Source: UBA1724 sp963611685 (GTDB lineage: Bacteria; Verrucomicrobiota; Lentisphaeria; Oligosphaerales; Oligosphaeraceae). From it: a stretch of DNA of 20,001 nucleotides. The DNA lies in contig CAVDSU010000027.1 in assembly GCA_963611685.1 (NCBI GenBank), positions 1 to 20,001 on the forward strand, given 5' to 3'. The notes beneath the pieces are model-generated. The model searched no databases. It saw only the letters and a list, made by a program, of their open reading frames with translations, and was not told the DNA's origin. Each line of letters opens with the position of its first letter. The first letter of the stretch is position 1. This document shows positions 12,837-20,001 of this stretch, piece after piece. Position numbers and translations under genes: made by a program.

Positions 12837-14672
12837 CTAGTGTAGCAGCCTGGTGCGGATGAGGCGTGTGAGGTTGAATTCGGCCTTTTGCTTTTTCGCC
12901 CAGGAGTCGACGGAGTTGTCGCCGAATTCCTTGACGACGGTGGCGTGTTTTTTGTGGAGGACCTCGACGCACCAGTCCACGAGTTTTTCGGGGTCGATGT
13001 TTTTGAGTTCGGGGAGGCGGTGTTTTTGTGTGACCCGGAGGAGATTTGGGCGGTCCAGGAGGTTCATGGTGATGGGGAGTGCGGCGGTCTTCATGCGGAG
13101 ACCGTAGACCGGGTCGTCCTTGAGGGCCTTCACTCCGTCGAAGAGTCGTTTCCAGAGGGCGGCCAGCTCCTGGTCGGAGAGCCAGTCGCTGGTATTCCGC
13201 GTGAAGCAGTCGTCTTTGGCGTCGGGGTGTTGGAGTGCCAGCCGGGTGATGGTTTCAACATAGTCGCGCACGTAGGGCTCCGCGGGGCCGTAGTAGTTTT
13301 TCAGGAATTCGTCGACGAGTTTTTGCGGGTCCTCGTCGGGATTCCAGAGAAGCCGTGAAATCAGGTAGATTCGCAGGTCTGCCAGATCGGCGGCGGAGCC
13401 CAGGCCGTTGTAGGCGCCTTGTTGGAAGAGGTGGATGACGTTGCAGCTGCGGAAGAACTGCGTGTCTTGCTGGAGGCAGTGGAGATTGGGATGCGGCAGG
13501 TAGTATTTGGCGAAGTCGGTGACGTAGTTCCAGACGAGCAGTTGCTTCGCTACCTTGGTCCACTGGAGCATCTCCTGGTTGAGCGCGGCGTTCTGGGGGG
13601 ATTCCAGGGGCTGGAGGGAGTGCGCCTCGATGGTGCAGTAGCGGATCGCCACATTGTCCCGGGGCATGATGGTCTTTGGCGGCTGTCGGGTGTAGAGGTA
13701 CGCCAGGGTCTCCACGTAGACGCCGGGGAATTCCCGCGCCACGGCGTCGGCGACCTGGTTGACGCAGTCCAACAAGAGGTCGGTCAGGTTTCCGTGTGCC
13801 GCGACGAAGGCGCTGCAGCGGGGGCACTGGCAGTATCGCTGGTTGTCGTTCTGGGAGACGGAGATGAAGTGGCTCTGCCCGGCGTCCTTGCGGAGCTCCG
13901 CCAGCGTGTTCTGAATGAGGAGGCGACGCATTTCCGGATTGGTGAGGCACAGCTGGCTTCTGGGACCCGCCATGCGCTTGCCGTCGCGGAGGGCGAACCA
14001 TTCCGGATGTCGTGCGAAGTGCTGTTCCGGCACCAGGTAGTTCATGGTGTGGCAGAAGCCGATGATGCTGTCGGAGTCGCCCCATTCCGCGGGGATGCCC
14101 TTGTAGCCCGGCACCTTCTGGAAGTTGCTGCGGCACTTTGCGGAGAAGGCGGCGGGGCCCTCCAGGAGCGTCTGGTAGAATGCCACGCGGGAGATGAAGG
14201 GCGGGGCATAGCGGTGGCTGGCGCCCCTCGCGGGCAACGTGAGCGCGCCGGCGGTCTTGGGGAGCAGCTCGCAGTCCTCCGTGAAGAAGCGCACGCCGTA
14301 TTCCTTCTCCAGGAATTCGTAGACGGCGTAGAGGGCGCCGCGGCGGCCCTCGCCGGCAAGCCATAACACGCCCTGGTCATCCACTTTGTAGAGGACTTCG
14401 TCGGGACGAAGATCCGACCAGGCCGAGAGCCCCAGCGCATTGAGGGACTCCATACTCTTGCCTACGCAGATGTCGCCCGCCTTGGCACGGGAATGGCCGT
14501 TCTGGAGGAAATCCACCCGGAGGGGCTCGCCGCTCAAGAGCTGCAGATACTTCTGCAATTCCTTTCCCGCAGTCCTCTCGGGGGCGGTGGCATTTCCCGG
14601 AAGGCGAATCTCCAAGGCCAAAAGCGAGAACGTCAGGGCGGCGAAAAGCAGGCTCGGAAGAAGACGCTTCAT
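12837..14672 (-). CDS. DUF4838 glycosidase-like secreted protein, copy 2, lacks C-terminal domain (611 aa)
   Basis: Same plan as its neighbours: signal peptide (MKRLLPSLLFAALTFSLLA), N-terminal alpha/beta domain, and barrel with SQNDNQRYCQCPRC (Cys281, 283, 286), IRYCTIEA and YYLPHPNLH. It is highly similar to copies 3 and 4 up to about residue 600, then ends in LTRLIRTRLLH where they continue for about 165 residues. No remnant of the lost domain is seen between its stop and the next gene; the repeat element begins there. The catalytic region is whole, so it may still work but bind substrate differently. No frameshift is visible and the reading frame is otherwise clean. The start directly follows CCTCCTTTTTTT. 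Confidence 0.85.
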   Translation of the reverse strand: MKRLLPSLLFAALTFSLLALEIRLPGNATAPERTAGKELQKYLQLLSGEPLRVDFLQNGHSRAKAGDICVGKSMESLNALGLSAWSDLRPDEVLYKVDDQGVLWLAGEGRRGALYAVYEFLEKEYGVRFFTEDCELLPKTAGALTLPARGASHRYAPPFISRVAFYQTLLEGPAAFSAKCRSNFQKVPGYKGIPAEWGDSDSIIGFCHTMNYLVPEQHFARHPEWFALRDGKRMAGPRSQLCLTNPEMRRLLIQNTLAELRKDAGQSHFISVSQNDNQRYCQCPRCSAFVAAHGNLTDLLLDCVNQVADAVAREFPGVYVETLAYLYTRQPPKTIMPRDNVAIRYCTIEAHSLQPLESPQNAALNQEMLQWTKVAKQLLVWNYVTDFAKYYLPHPNLHCLQQDTQFFRSCNVIHLFQQGAYNGLGSAADLADLRIYLISRLLWNPDEDPQKLVDEFLKNYYGPAEPYVRDYVETITRLALQHPDAKDDCFTRNTSDWLSDQELAALWKRLFDGVKALKDDPVYGLRMKTAALPITMNLLDRPNLLRVTQKHRLPELKNIDPEKLVDWCVEVLHKKHATVVKEFGDNSVDSWAKKQKAEFNLTRLIRTRLLH

Positions 14673-15134
14673 AAAAAAAGGAGGAGGGAGGAAGAAGGAG
14701 GAAGGAGCCCGCCTTCGCCAAGGCTACGGCGGGTCTGCGAGAAGTTAGGCCAGGGGTTCGCGGAACCGCGAACCCCCGCGCCGGAATCTACCGGCGCGTG
14801 CGCAATGCGCGCCCCAATTGGCGCGCAGGGAATAGGTAGAAGGTTGTAGGGAGTAGGGAGTAGCTTTGATCGGTCGCTGCGCGGCTCTTCCGCCGCAACT
14901 GGCGGCGGTACCAGTACCGCGGCAACCGTCGCGGAAGGGCGCCGCAGGCACCGCATAAACCTACTACCTACTGCCTTCTCCCTACCACACAACCAGGCAG
15001 GGGTACGGGGGCGGCAGTCCCCGTCCTTTGGGTAGCCGGCTAGGGAAGGATCGCTCCGGTGGAAGGCGCCGTCTCGGAGGCGTCACCTGGTACCGTTGCG
15101 CTCCCTGCTAATTGCCGCCTGTGGGCGCCGTCCG
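14673..15134 (-). repeat. Intergenic hairpin element between DUF4838 copies 3 and 2 (fullest copy)
   Basis: I see no gene in this 462-bp gap. In window order: CT/GA tract, H1 (14708-14733), a perfect H2 variant GGGGTTCGCGG-AA-CCGCGAACCCC (14753-14776), H3 CGCGCCGG/CCGGCGCG (14777-14784 with 14791-14798) and H4 TGCGCGCC-CCAATT-GGCGCGCA (14806-14827). Then come a TAGGGAGTAGGGAGTAG stretch, the 31-bp block shared with the plus-strand copy (14870-14900), GCACCGCATAAAC, GGGGGCGGCAGTCCCCGTCC and the 20-bp block 15065-15084, also shared with the plus-strand copy. Confidence 0.85.
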
Positions 15135-17462
15135 CTATCGCGTGAGGGCGGCGCCGGCCTCGTTGGTGGGGTTCGCGAAGAAGATCCGGTCGATGTAGAC
15201 GCGTTCCACGCTGGGGTTGATGAGGGGGGCGATGTAGAAGTAGGTCGCCCGTCCCAGATTGGAGCGGCAGGCGTGGACGAGCTGGTATTGCGAACCGGCG
15301 ATTTGTTCTGCGGTGACGTCCTTCACATCGGGTCCGGCGGGCGTGTTTCCGAACCAGATGACGGGTCCGTGTGGCTTTTTGCCGGGCTTGGGGTCGCAGC
15401 GCAGAGTGAGATAGACATCCCAGACGCCGTTGGGGAGGTCGTTGAGTTGGATGAACCACTCGTGGTGGGTATTGGGCATGGTGAATGCCTTTCCGCCATG
15501 CGCATTGGGGTCGTTGACCAGGTCGAGGGTGACGGGGCCATAGTCGATGGTCTTATATCCCAGATTTTCCACCTCCCAGCCGTAGACGGACTCCATGCCG
15601 CCAAGTTCGGCGGGGAGATCGCCGTTGACAGGCGTCGCCTTGGGGAGCCGGAGGGTGTTGTCGAAGGGCGAGAGCTGCGTGAGGAGCCACTTTTCCGTGG
15701 TGACTCTCTTTTGCTCGCTGAGGGCAACAATGCCGTTTGCCTTCAGGGTCTTTTCGCAGAAGTCGAGAAGCGAATGAGGATCCACGTCCTGGAGTTCGGG
15801 GAGGCGTTCGGCGGGTGCCTTGAGGAAGAGCTCGGGGTGTTCCAGGAGAGTCATGGTGATGGGGAGTGCGGCGACGGCCATTCGGGGGCCGTAGATTGGG
15901 TCGTCCTGGAGGGCGAGGGCGCCGTCGTAGACGCGCTTCCAGAGTGTTGCCAGCTGGGGTTCGGGGAGCCAGCTGTTGGTGTCGGCGGGGTAGCAGTTGT
16001 CCTGGGCGTCGGAGTTGTACTGGACGAGGGATGTGGTGGTGATCAGGTAGTCGCGCACGTAGGGTTCGGCGGGGCCGTAGAAGTGCTGGAGGAACTCGTC
16101 CAGGAGCTGCAGCTCGTCTTCCTGGGGATTCCAGAGGAGGCGCGAGAGCAGGTAGATCTTCAGGTCCGCCAGATCGGCGGCGGCGCCTGCGGCGTCATGG
16201 GCGCCCTGTTGGAAGACATTGATGACATTGCACTGTTGGAAGAAGCGGATGTCCTGCGCGAGGGTATGGAAGTTCGGGTGCGGCAGGTAGTATTTGGCGA
16301 AGTCGGTGACGTAGTTCCAGACGAGCATGTGCTTTGCCACATTCCTCCACTGGAGCATCTCCTGGAAGAGCGCGTCGTTCTGGGCGGACTCCAGGGGGAA
16401 GAAGGAGTGCGCCTCGATGGTGCAGTAGCGGATTGCCACGTTGGGGCGGGGCATGACGGTCTTTGGGGGCTGGCGCGTGTAGTTGTATGCCAGGGTGTCC
16501 ACGTAGACATTGGGGAACTCCTTTGCCACCGCGTCGGCGACCTGGTTCACGCAGTCCAACAACAGGTCGGTCTGGTTGCCGTGGGCCTCCACGAAGGCGC
16601 TGCAGGCGTCGCACTGGCAGAATCTCAGGTTGTCGTTCTGGGAAATGGAGATGAAGTGGCTCTGTCCGGCGTCCTTGTGGAGCGCGTCAAGGACTCTCCG
16701 GGTGAGCTCCCGGCGCATTTCCTGGTTTGTGAGGCAGGGCTGGCCGGTTGCGCCGGGGTGCCGTGCGCCGTCGTGCAGGGCGAACCATTCGGGGTGCTCC
16801 TGGGAGAGCCTCTCGGGGAGCAGTTGCTGGAAGGTGTGGACAAAGCCGATGATGTTGTCGGAGCCGCCCCATTCCGCGGGGATGCCCTTCAGGCCCGGGA
16901 CGCTCTGGAAGTTGCTGCGGCACTTTGCGGAGAAGGCGGCGGGGCCCTCCAGGACATCTTGGTAGTAGGGGACGCGGGCGATGAAAGGCGAGGCGTAGCG
17001 GTGGCAGGTGCCTTTTGCGGGAAGCGAGAGCGCGCCGGTGGTCTTGGGGAGCAGCTCGCAGTCCTCCGTGAAGAAGCGCACGCCGTATTCCTTTTCCAGG
17101 AATTCGTAGACGGCGTAGAGGGTGCCGCGGGTGCCCTCGCCGGCAAGCCATAACACGCCCTGGTCATCCACCTTGTAGAGGACCTCGTCGGGACGAAGCG
17201 CCTTCCAGTCGGAGAGCCCCAGCGCATTGAGGGAGTCCACGCTCTTGCCCACGCAGATGTCGCCCTCCTTCGCGCGGAAATGACCATCCTGGAGGAGATC
17301 CACACGGAGGGGCTCGCCGCTCAAAAGCTGCAGATACTTCTGCAACTCCTTTCCCGCAGTCTTCTCCGGGGCGTCGGCATTCTGCGGGAGGCGAATCTCA
17401 AAGGCAAGGAGCGAGAACGTCAGGACGGCGAAAAGCAGGCTCGAAAGAAGATGCTTCATCAT
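15135..17462 (-). CDS. DUF4838 glycosidase-like secreted protein, copy 3 (775 aa)
   Basis: Full-length DUF4838 protein. Signal peptide MMKHLLSSLLFAVLTFSLLA; N-terminal domain with KTAGKELQKYLQLLSGEPL, DICVGKS and LYAVYEFLEKEYGVRFF (20-150); barrel with SQNDNLRFCQCDAC (Cys282, 284, 287), IRYCTIEA (344-351), WNYVTDFAKYYLPHPNFH (382-399) and FYGPAEPYVRDY (461-472); helical segment to about 600; C-terminal beta-rich domain (about 610-775). The C-terminal domain has AFTMPNTHHEWFIQLNDLPNG, nearly the same in copy 4. Two adjacent ATGs (17462 and 17459) follow CCTCCTTTTTTT, and either could be used. Copies 3 and 4 are the closest pair. No catalytic residues can be assigned with confidence. Confidence 0.86.
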   Translation of the reverse strand: MMKHLLSSLLFAVLTFSLLAFEIRLPQNADAPEKTAGKELQKYLQLLSGEPLRVDLLQDGHFRAKEGDICVGKSVDSLNALGLSDWKALRPDEVLYKVDDQGVLWLAGEGTRGTLYAVYEFLEKEYGVRFFTEDCELLPKTTGALSLPAKGTCHRYASPFIARVPYYQDVLEGPAAFSAKCRSNFQSVPGLKGIPAEWGGSDNIIGFVHTFQQLLPERLSQEHPEWFALHDGARHPGATGQPCLTNQEMRRELTRRVLDALHKDAGQSHFISISQNDNLRFCQCDACSAFVEAHGNQTDLLLDCVNQVADAVAKEFPNVYVDTLAYNYTRQPPKTVMPRPNVAIRYCTIEAHSFFPLESAQNDALFQEMLQWRNVAKHMLVWNYVTDFAKYYLPHPNFHTLAQDIRFFQQCNVINVFQQGAHDAAGAAADLADLKIYLLSRLLWNPQEDELQLLDEFLQHFYGPAEPYVRDYLITTTSLVQYNSDAQDNCYPADTNSWLPEPQLATLWKRVYDGALALQDDPIYGPRMAVAALPITMTLLEHPELFLKAPAERLPELQDVDPHSLLDFCEKTLKANGIVALSEQKRVTTEKWLLTQLSPFDNTLRLPKATPVNGDLPAELGGMESVYGWEVENLGYKTIDYGPVTLDLVNDPNAHGGKAFTMPNTHHEWFIQLNDLPNGVWDVYLTLRCDPKPGKKPHGPVIWFGNTPAGPDVKDVTAEQIAGSQYQLVHACRSNLGRATYFYIAPLINPSVERVYIDRIFFANPTNEAGAALTR

Positions 17463-17580
17463 AAAAAAAGGAGGAGGGAGGAAGGAGGAGATTTGGCCAG
17501 GGGTTCGCAGGCGAAACCCCGCGCCGGAATCTACCGGCGCGTGCGCAATGCGCGCCCCAATTGGCGCGCAAATGCGCCGG
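17463..17580 (-). repeat. Short intergenic hairpin element between DUF4838 copies 4 and 3
   Basis: A compact 118-bp copy. It has the CT/GA tract, H2 (near 17501-17521, one bulge), H3 CGCGCCGG/CCGGCGCG and H4 GCGCGCC/GGCGCGC. H1 is missing: its ~35-bp segment is cleanly absent, so the GGCCAAATCT block (minus sense) joins directly to CCTCCTTCC. H3 and H4 are identical to the copy at 14.8 kb. Confidence 0.8.
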
Positions 17581-19920
17581 TCACGGCGCCTCTGCGCCCG
17601 TCAGTTGGGTGCCGATCTCGTTGGTGGGGTTTGCGATGAAGAGCCGGTCGATGTAGATTCGTTCCACATTGGGGTTAATGAGGGGCGAGATGTAGAAGTT
17701 CGTGCATCGTCCCAGATTGGTGCGGCAGGCGTGGAAGAGCTTGTATTGCGGGCCGGCGAGCTGTTGGGTCGTGAGGTTTCTCACATCGGGTCCTTCGGGG
17801 TAGTTTCCGAAGGTGATGACGGGTCCCTGTGCGGGTTTGCCGGGCTTCACATCGCAGCGCAGGGTGAGATAGACGTCCCAGACGCCATTGGGGAGGTCGT
17901 TGAGCTGGATATACCACTCGTGGTGGGTATTGGGCATGGTGAGCGCCTTTCCGCCGTAGGCATTGGGATCGCTGACCAGGTCGATGGTGGTGGGGCTATA
18001 CTTGGTGGTCTGGTATCCCAGGTTCTCCACATCCCAGCCGTGGATCTCGGTCAGCCCCTGGAGTTTTGCGGGGATGTCCCTGGCGGGGATGGGGGTGGCC
18101 TTGGGGAGACGGAGGCTGGTGTCGAAGGGGGAGCGCCGCTTGTTGAGCCACTCCTCGCTGGTGACGCGCTTCTGCTCCTGGAGGGCGGTGACGCCATTGT
18201 CCCTCAGGGTCTTTTCGCAGAAGTCGAGGATTTCCCGGGGATCCACATTGCGGAGTTCGGGGAGTCGGTGTGCGGGGGCCTTGAGGAAGAGATCCGGGTG
18301 TTCCATGAGATTCATGGTGATGGGGAGTGCGGCCACGGCCATGCGGGGGCCGTAGACGGGGTCGTCCTGGAGCGCCAGGACGCCGTCGTAGACGCGCTTC
18401 CAGAGAGTGGCCAGCTGGGGTTCGGTGAGCCAGCTGTTGGTGTCCTTGGGGTAGCAGTTGTCCAGCGCCTTGGGGTTGTTTCGGACCAGTGCGGTGATGG
18501 TGGTCAGGTAGTCGCGGACGTATGGCTCGGCGGGGCCATAGAAATTCTGGAGGAACTCGTCAAGGAGCTGTTGTTCGTCTTCCTGGGGATTCCAGAGGAG
18601 CCGGGAGAGCAGATACACGCGCAGGTCTGCCAGATCGGCGGCGGGGCCGCAGGCCTCGTAGGCGCCCTGCTGGAAGACATTGATGGCATTGCACTCCTGG
18701 AAGAAGCGGGTATCCTGTGCGAATGCGTGGAAGTCCGGGTGTGGCAGGTAGTATTTCGAGAAATCGGTGACGTAGTTCCAGATGAGCATCTGTTTTGCCA
18801 CGGGCTTCCACTGGAGCATTTCCAGGAAGAGGTCGTTGTTTTGGGGGGATTCCAGGGGGAAGAAGGAGTGTGCCTCGATGGTACAGTAGCGGATGGCCAC
18901 GTTGTCTCGGGGCATGATGGTCTTGGGGGGCTGCCGGGTGTAGTTGTATGCCAGGGTGTCCACATAGACGCCGGGGAACTCCCTCGCCACGGCGTCGGCC
19001 ACCTGGTTGACGCAGTCAATGAGCAGGTCGGTCTGGTTGCCGTGGGCTTTCACGAAGGCATTGCAGGCATCACACTGGCAGTAGCGCTGGTTGTCGTTCT
19101 GGGAAACGGAGATGAAGCGGCTCTTTCCGCCGTCTTTGCGGAGGGCGGCAAGCACATTCCGGATGATCTCCTGCCGCACGCCCGGGTGGGAGAGGCAGGG
19201 CTGTCCGATGGCGCCGCCGGGATAGCGGACGCCGTCGCGCAGCGCGAACCAGTCGGGATGCTGGGCGAAATTGCTTTCGGGGACGAAGGTGTTCATGGTG
19301 TGGACGAAGCCGATGATGCTGTCGGTGCCACCGAACTCCTGGGGGACGCTGCGGAAGTTCCCCAGGAAATTATTGCGGGTCTTGGGGAGGAATTCCGGGG
19401 TGCCCTCCACGATGCTCTGGAAGAATGCGACGCGGGAGATGAAGGGCGATGCGTAGCGGTGGCTGGTGCCCTTCGCAGGCAGCGTCAGCGCGCCGTCGGT
19501 CTTGGGGAGCAGCTCGCAGTCGCGGGTGAAGAAGCGCACGCCGTATTCTCGTTCCAGGAATTCGTAGACGGCGTAGAGGGTGCCGCGGCTGCCTTCGCCG
19601 GCAATCCATAACACGCCCTGGTCGTCCACCTTGTAGAGGACTTCGTCAGGACGCAGCGCCCGCCAGTCGGAGAGCCCCAGCGCCAGGAGCGCCTCCGGAC
19701 TCTTGCCCACACAGATGTCACCCTCGATGGCGTGCCTATGGCCCTTCTCCTTGAGCGTCACCCGAAGGGGCTCGCCGCTGAGCACCTGCAGATACTTCTG
19801 CAGCTCCTTTCCCGCAGTCTTCTCGGGGGCGTCGGCATTCTTGGGAAGACGAATCTCAAAGGCAAGGAGCGAGAACGTCATGGCGGCGAAAAGCAGGCTC
19901 GAAAGAATGGGCTTCATCAT
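17581..19920 (-). CDS. DUF4838 glycosidase-like secreted protein, copy 4 (779 aa)
   Basis: Full-length DUF4838 protein, the first of the array in transcription order within the window. Signal peptide MMKPILSSLLFAAMTFSLLA; N-terminal domain as in copy 3; barrel with SQNDNQRYCQCDAC (Cys281, 283, 286), IRYCTIEAHSFFPLE and WNYVTDFSKYYLPHPDFH; C-terminal beta-rich domain with ALTMPNTHHEWYIQLNDLPNG. It ends TGAEAP, with the stop codon inside GC-rich element sequence. The start follows CCTCCTTTTTTTT with no Shine-Dalgarno sequence; Met at 19917 is an alternative. Further copies could lie beyond the right edge, since another element begins there. Confidence 0.86.
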   Translation of the reverse strand: MMKPILSSLLFAAMTFSLLAFEIRLPKNADAPEKTAGKELQKYLQVLSGEPLRVTLKEKGHRHAIEGDICVGKSPEALLALGLSDWRALRPDEVLYKVDDQGVLWIAGEGSRGTLYAVYEFLEREYGVRFFTRDCELLPKTDGALTLPAKGTSHRYASPFISRVAFFQSIVEGTPEFLPKTRNNFLGNFRSVPQEFGGTDSIIGFVHTMNTFVPESNFAQHPDWFALRDGVRYPGGAIGQPCLSHPGVRQEIIRNVLAALRKDGGKSRFISVSQNDNQRYCQCDACNAFVKAHGNQTDLLIDCVNQVADAVAREFPGVYVDTLAYNYTRQPPKTIMPRDNVAIRYCTIEAHSFFPLESPQNNDLFLEMLQWKPVAKQMLIWNYVTDFSKYYLPHPDFHAFAQDTRFFQECNAINVFQQGAYEACGPAADLADLRVYLLSRLLWNPQEDEQQLLDEFLQNFYGPAEPYVRDYLTTITALVRNNPKALDNCYPKDTNSWLTEPQLATLWKRVYDGVLALQDDPVYGPRMAVAALPITMNLMEHPDLFLKAPAHRLPELRNVDPREILDFCEKTLRDNGVTALQEQKRVTSEEWLNKRRSPFDTSLRLPKATPIPARDIPAKLQGLTEIHGWDVENLGYQTTKYSPTTIDLVSDPNAYGGKALTMPNTHHEWYIQLNDLPNGVWDVYLTLRCDVKPGKPAQGPVITFGNYPEGPDVRNLTTQQLAGPQYKLFHACRTNLGRCTNFYISPLINPNVERIYIDRLFIANPTNEIGTQLTGAEAP

Positions 19921-20001
19921 AAAAAAAAGGAGGAGGGAGGAAGAGATTTGGCCAGGGTTTCGCGGGGCGAAACCCCGCGCCGGAATCTACCGGCGCGTGC
20001 G
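19921..20001 (-). repeat. Intergenic hairpin element upstream of DUF4838 copy 4 (cut by window edge)
   Basis: CT/GA tract, GGCCAAATCT block (minus sense), H2 GTTTCGC..GCGAAAC and H3 CGCGCCGG/CCGGCGCG, then the window ends. H1 is absent, as at 17463-17580, to which it is nearly identical. Confidence 0.8.

Noticed and set aside
14673..14733. H1 hairpin followed by a T run read as an intrinsic terminator before DUF4838 copy 2.
   Set aside because: The T run is more than ten bases from the stem and touches the start codon, and several copies lack H1. Attenuation remains possible, but a plain terminator is not supported.

Overview
The window is about 20 kb of GC-rich bacterial chromosome. Four neighbouring paralogous secreted DUF4838 (glycosidase-like) genes, a bacterial TMEM43-type membrane protein, a GH36 alpha-galactosidase and only occasional Shine-Dalgarno sequences suggest a polysaccharide-degrading member of the PVC group. 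A Lentisphaerota/Victivallales-type organism is my best guess, but this rests on gene content only. I see no phage, plasmid, transposase or CRISPR genes.

Layout, left to right. (a) 1-293: intergenic repeat DNA. (b) 294-4533, minus strand: a likely operon reading phosphohexomutase > hisI > GH36 alpha-galactosidase, with gaps of 38 and 44 bp. (c) 4752-4839: tRNA-Ser(UGA), followed by a ~350 bp hairpin-rich repeat element and a plus-strand D-2-hydroxyacid dehydrogenase gene (5248-6195). A two-way terminator (6355-6390) separates this from (d) the minus-strand tRNA-Val(GAC), which has its own promoter. (e) 6537-8295, minus: two closely spaced genes of unknown function (123 aa, then a 459 aa coiled-coil protein). 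(f) tRNA-Cys(GCA), minus, with its own promoter, behind a ~430 bp repeat element that holds a 150 bp tandem duplication. (g) 9065-10267, minus: TMEM43-like membrane protein. (h) 10323-19920, minus: four DUF4838 genes. Three have full length (772, 775, 779 aa); the fourth (611 aa) lacks the C-terminal domain.

The most unusual content is between the genes. Nearly every larger gap carries copies of one modular repeat made of consecutive GC-rich hairpins. Copies differ in sequence, yet several stems keep base pairing by matched changes on both arms. The element keeps one orientation relative to the next gene and ends in a pyrimidine tract (CCTCCTT units, then 5-8 T) that directly precedes the start codon. 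Those genes lack a Shine-Dalgarno sequence; the tract instead resembles the anti-Shine-Dalgarno end of 16S rRNA. In two places CCTCCTT is a perfect 7-bp tandem repeat (5 and 6 units). Possible roles are a repeated 5' leader, a REP-like selfish element, or both.

Functionally, the exported DUF4838 proteins probably act on extracellular glycans. The cytosolic alpha-galactosidase and phosphohexomutase would process imported galactosides and feed hexose phosphates into metabolism. The joint role is inferred; the enzyme families are well supported by motifs, except that DUF4838 activity is unknown.
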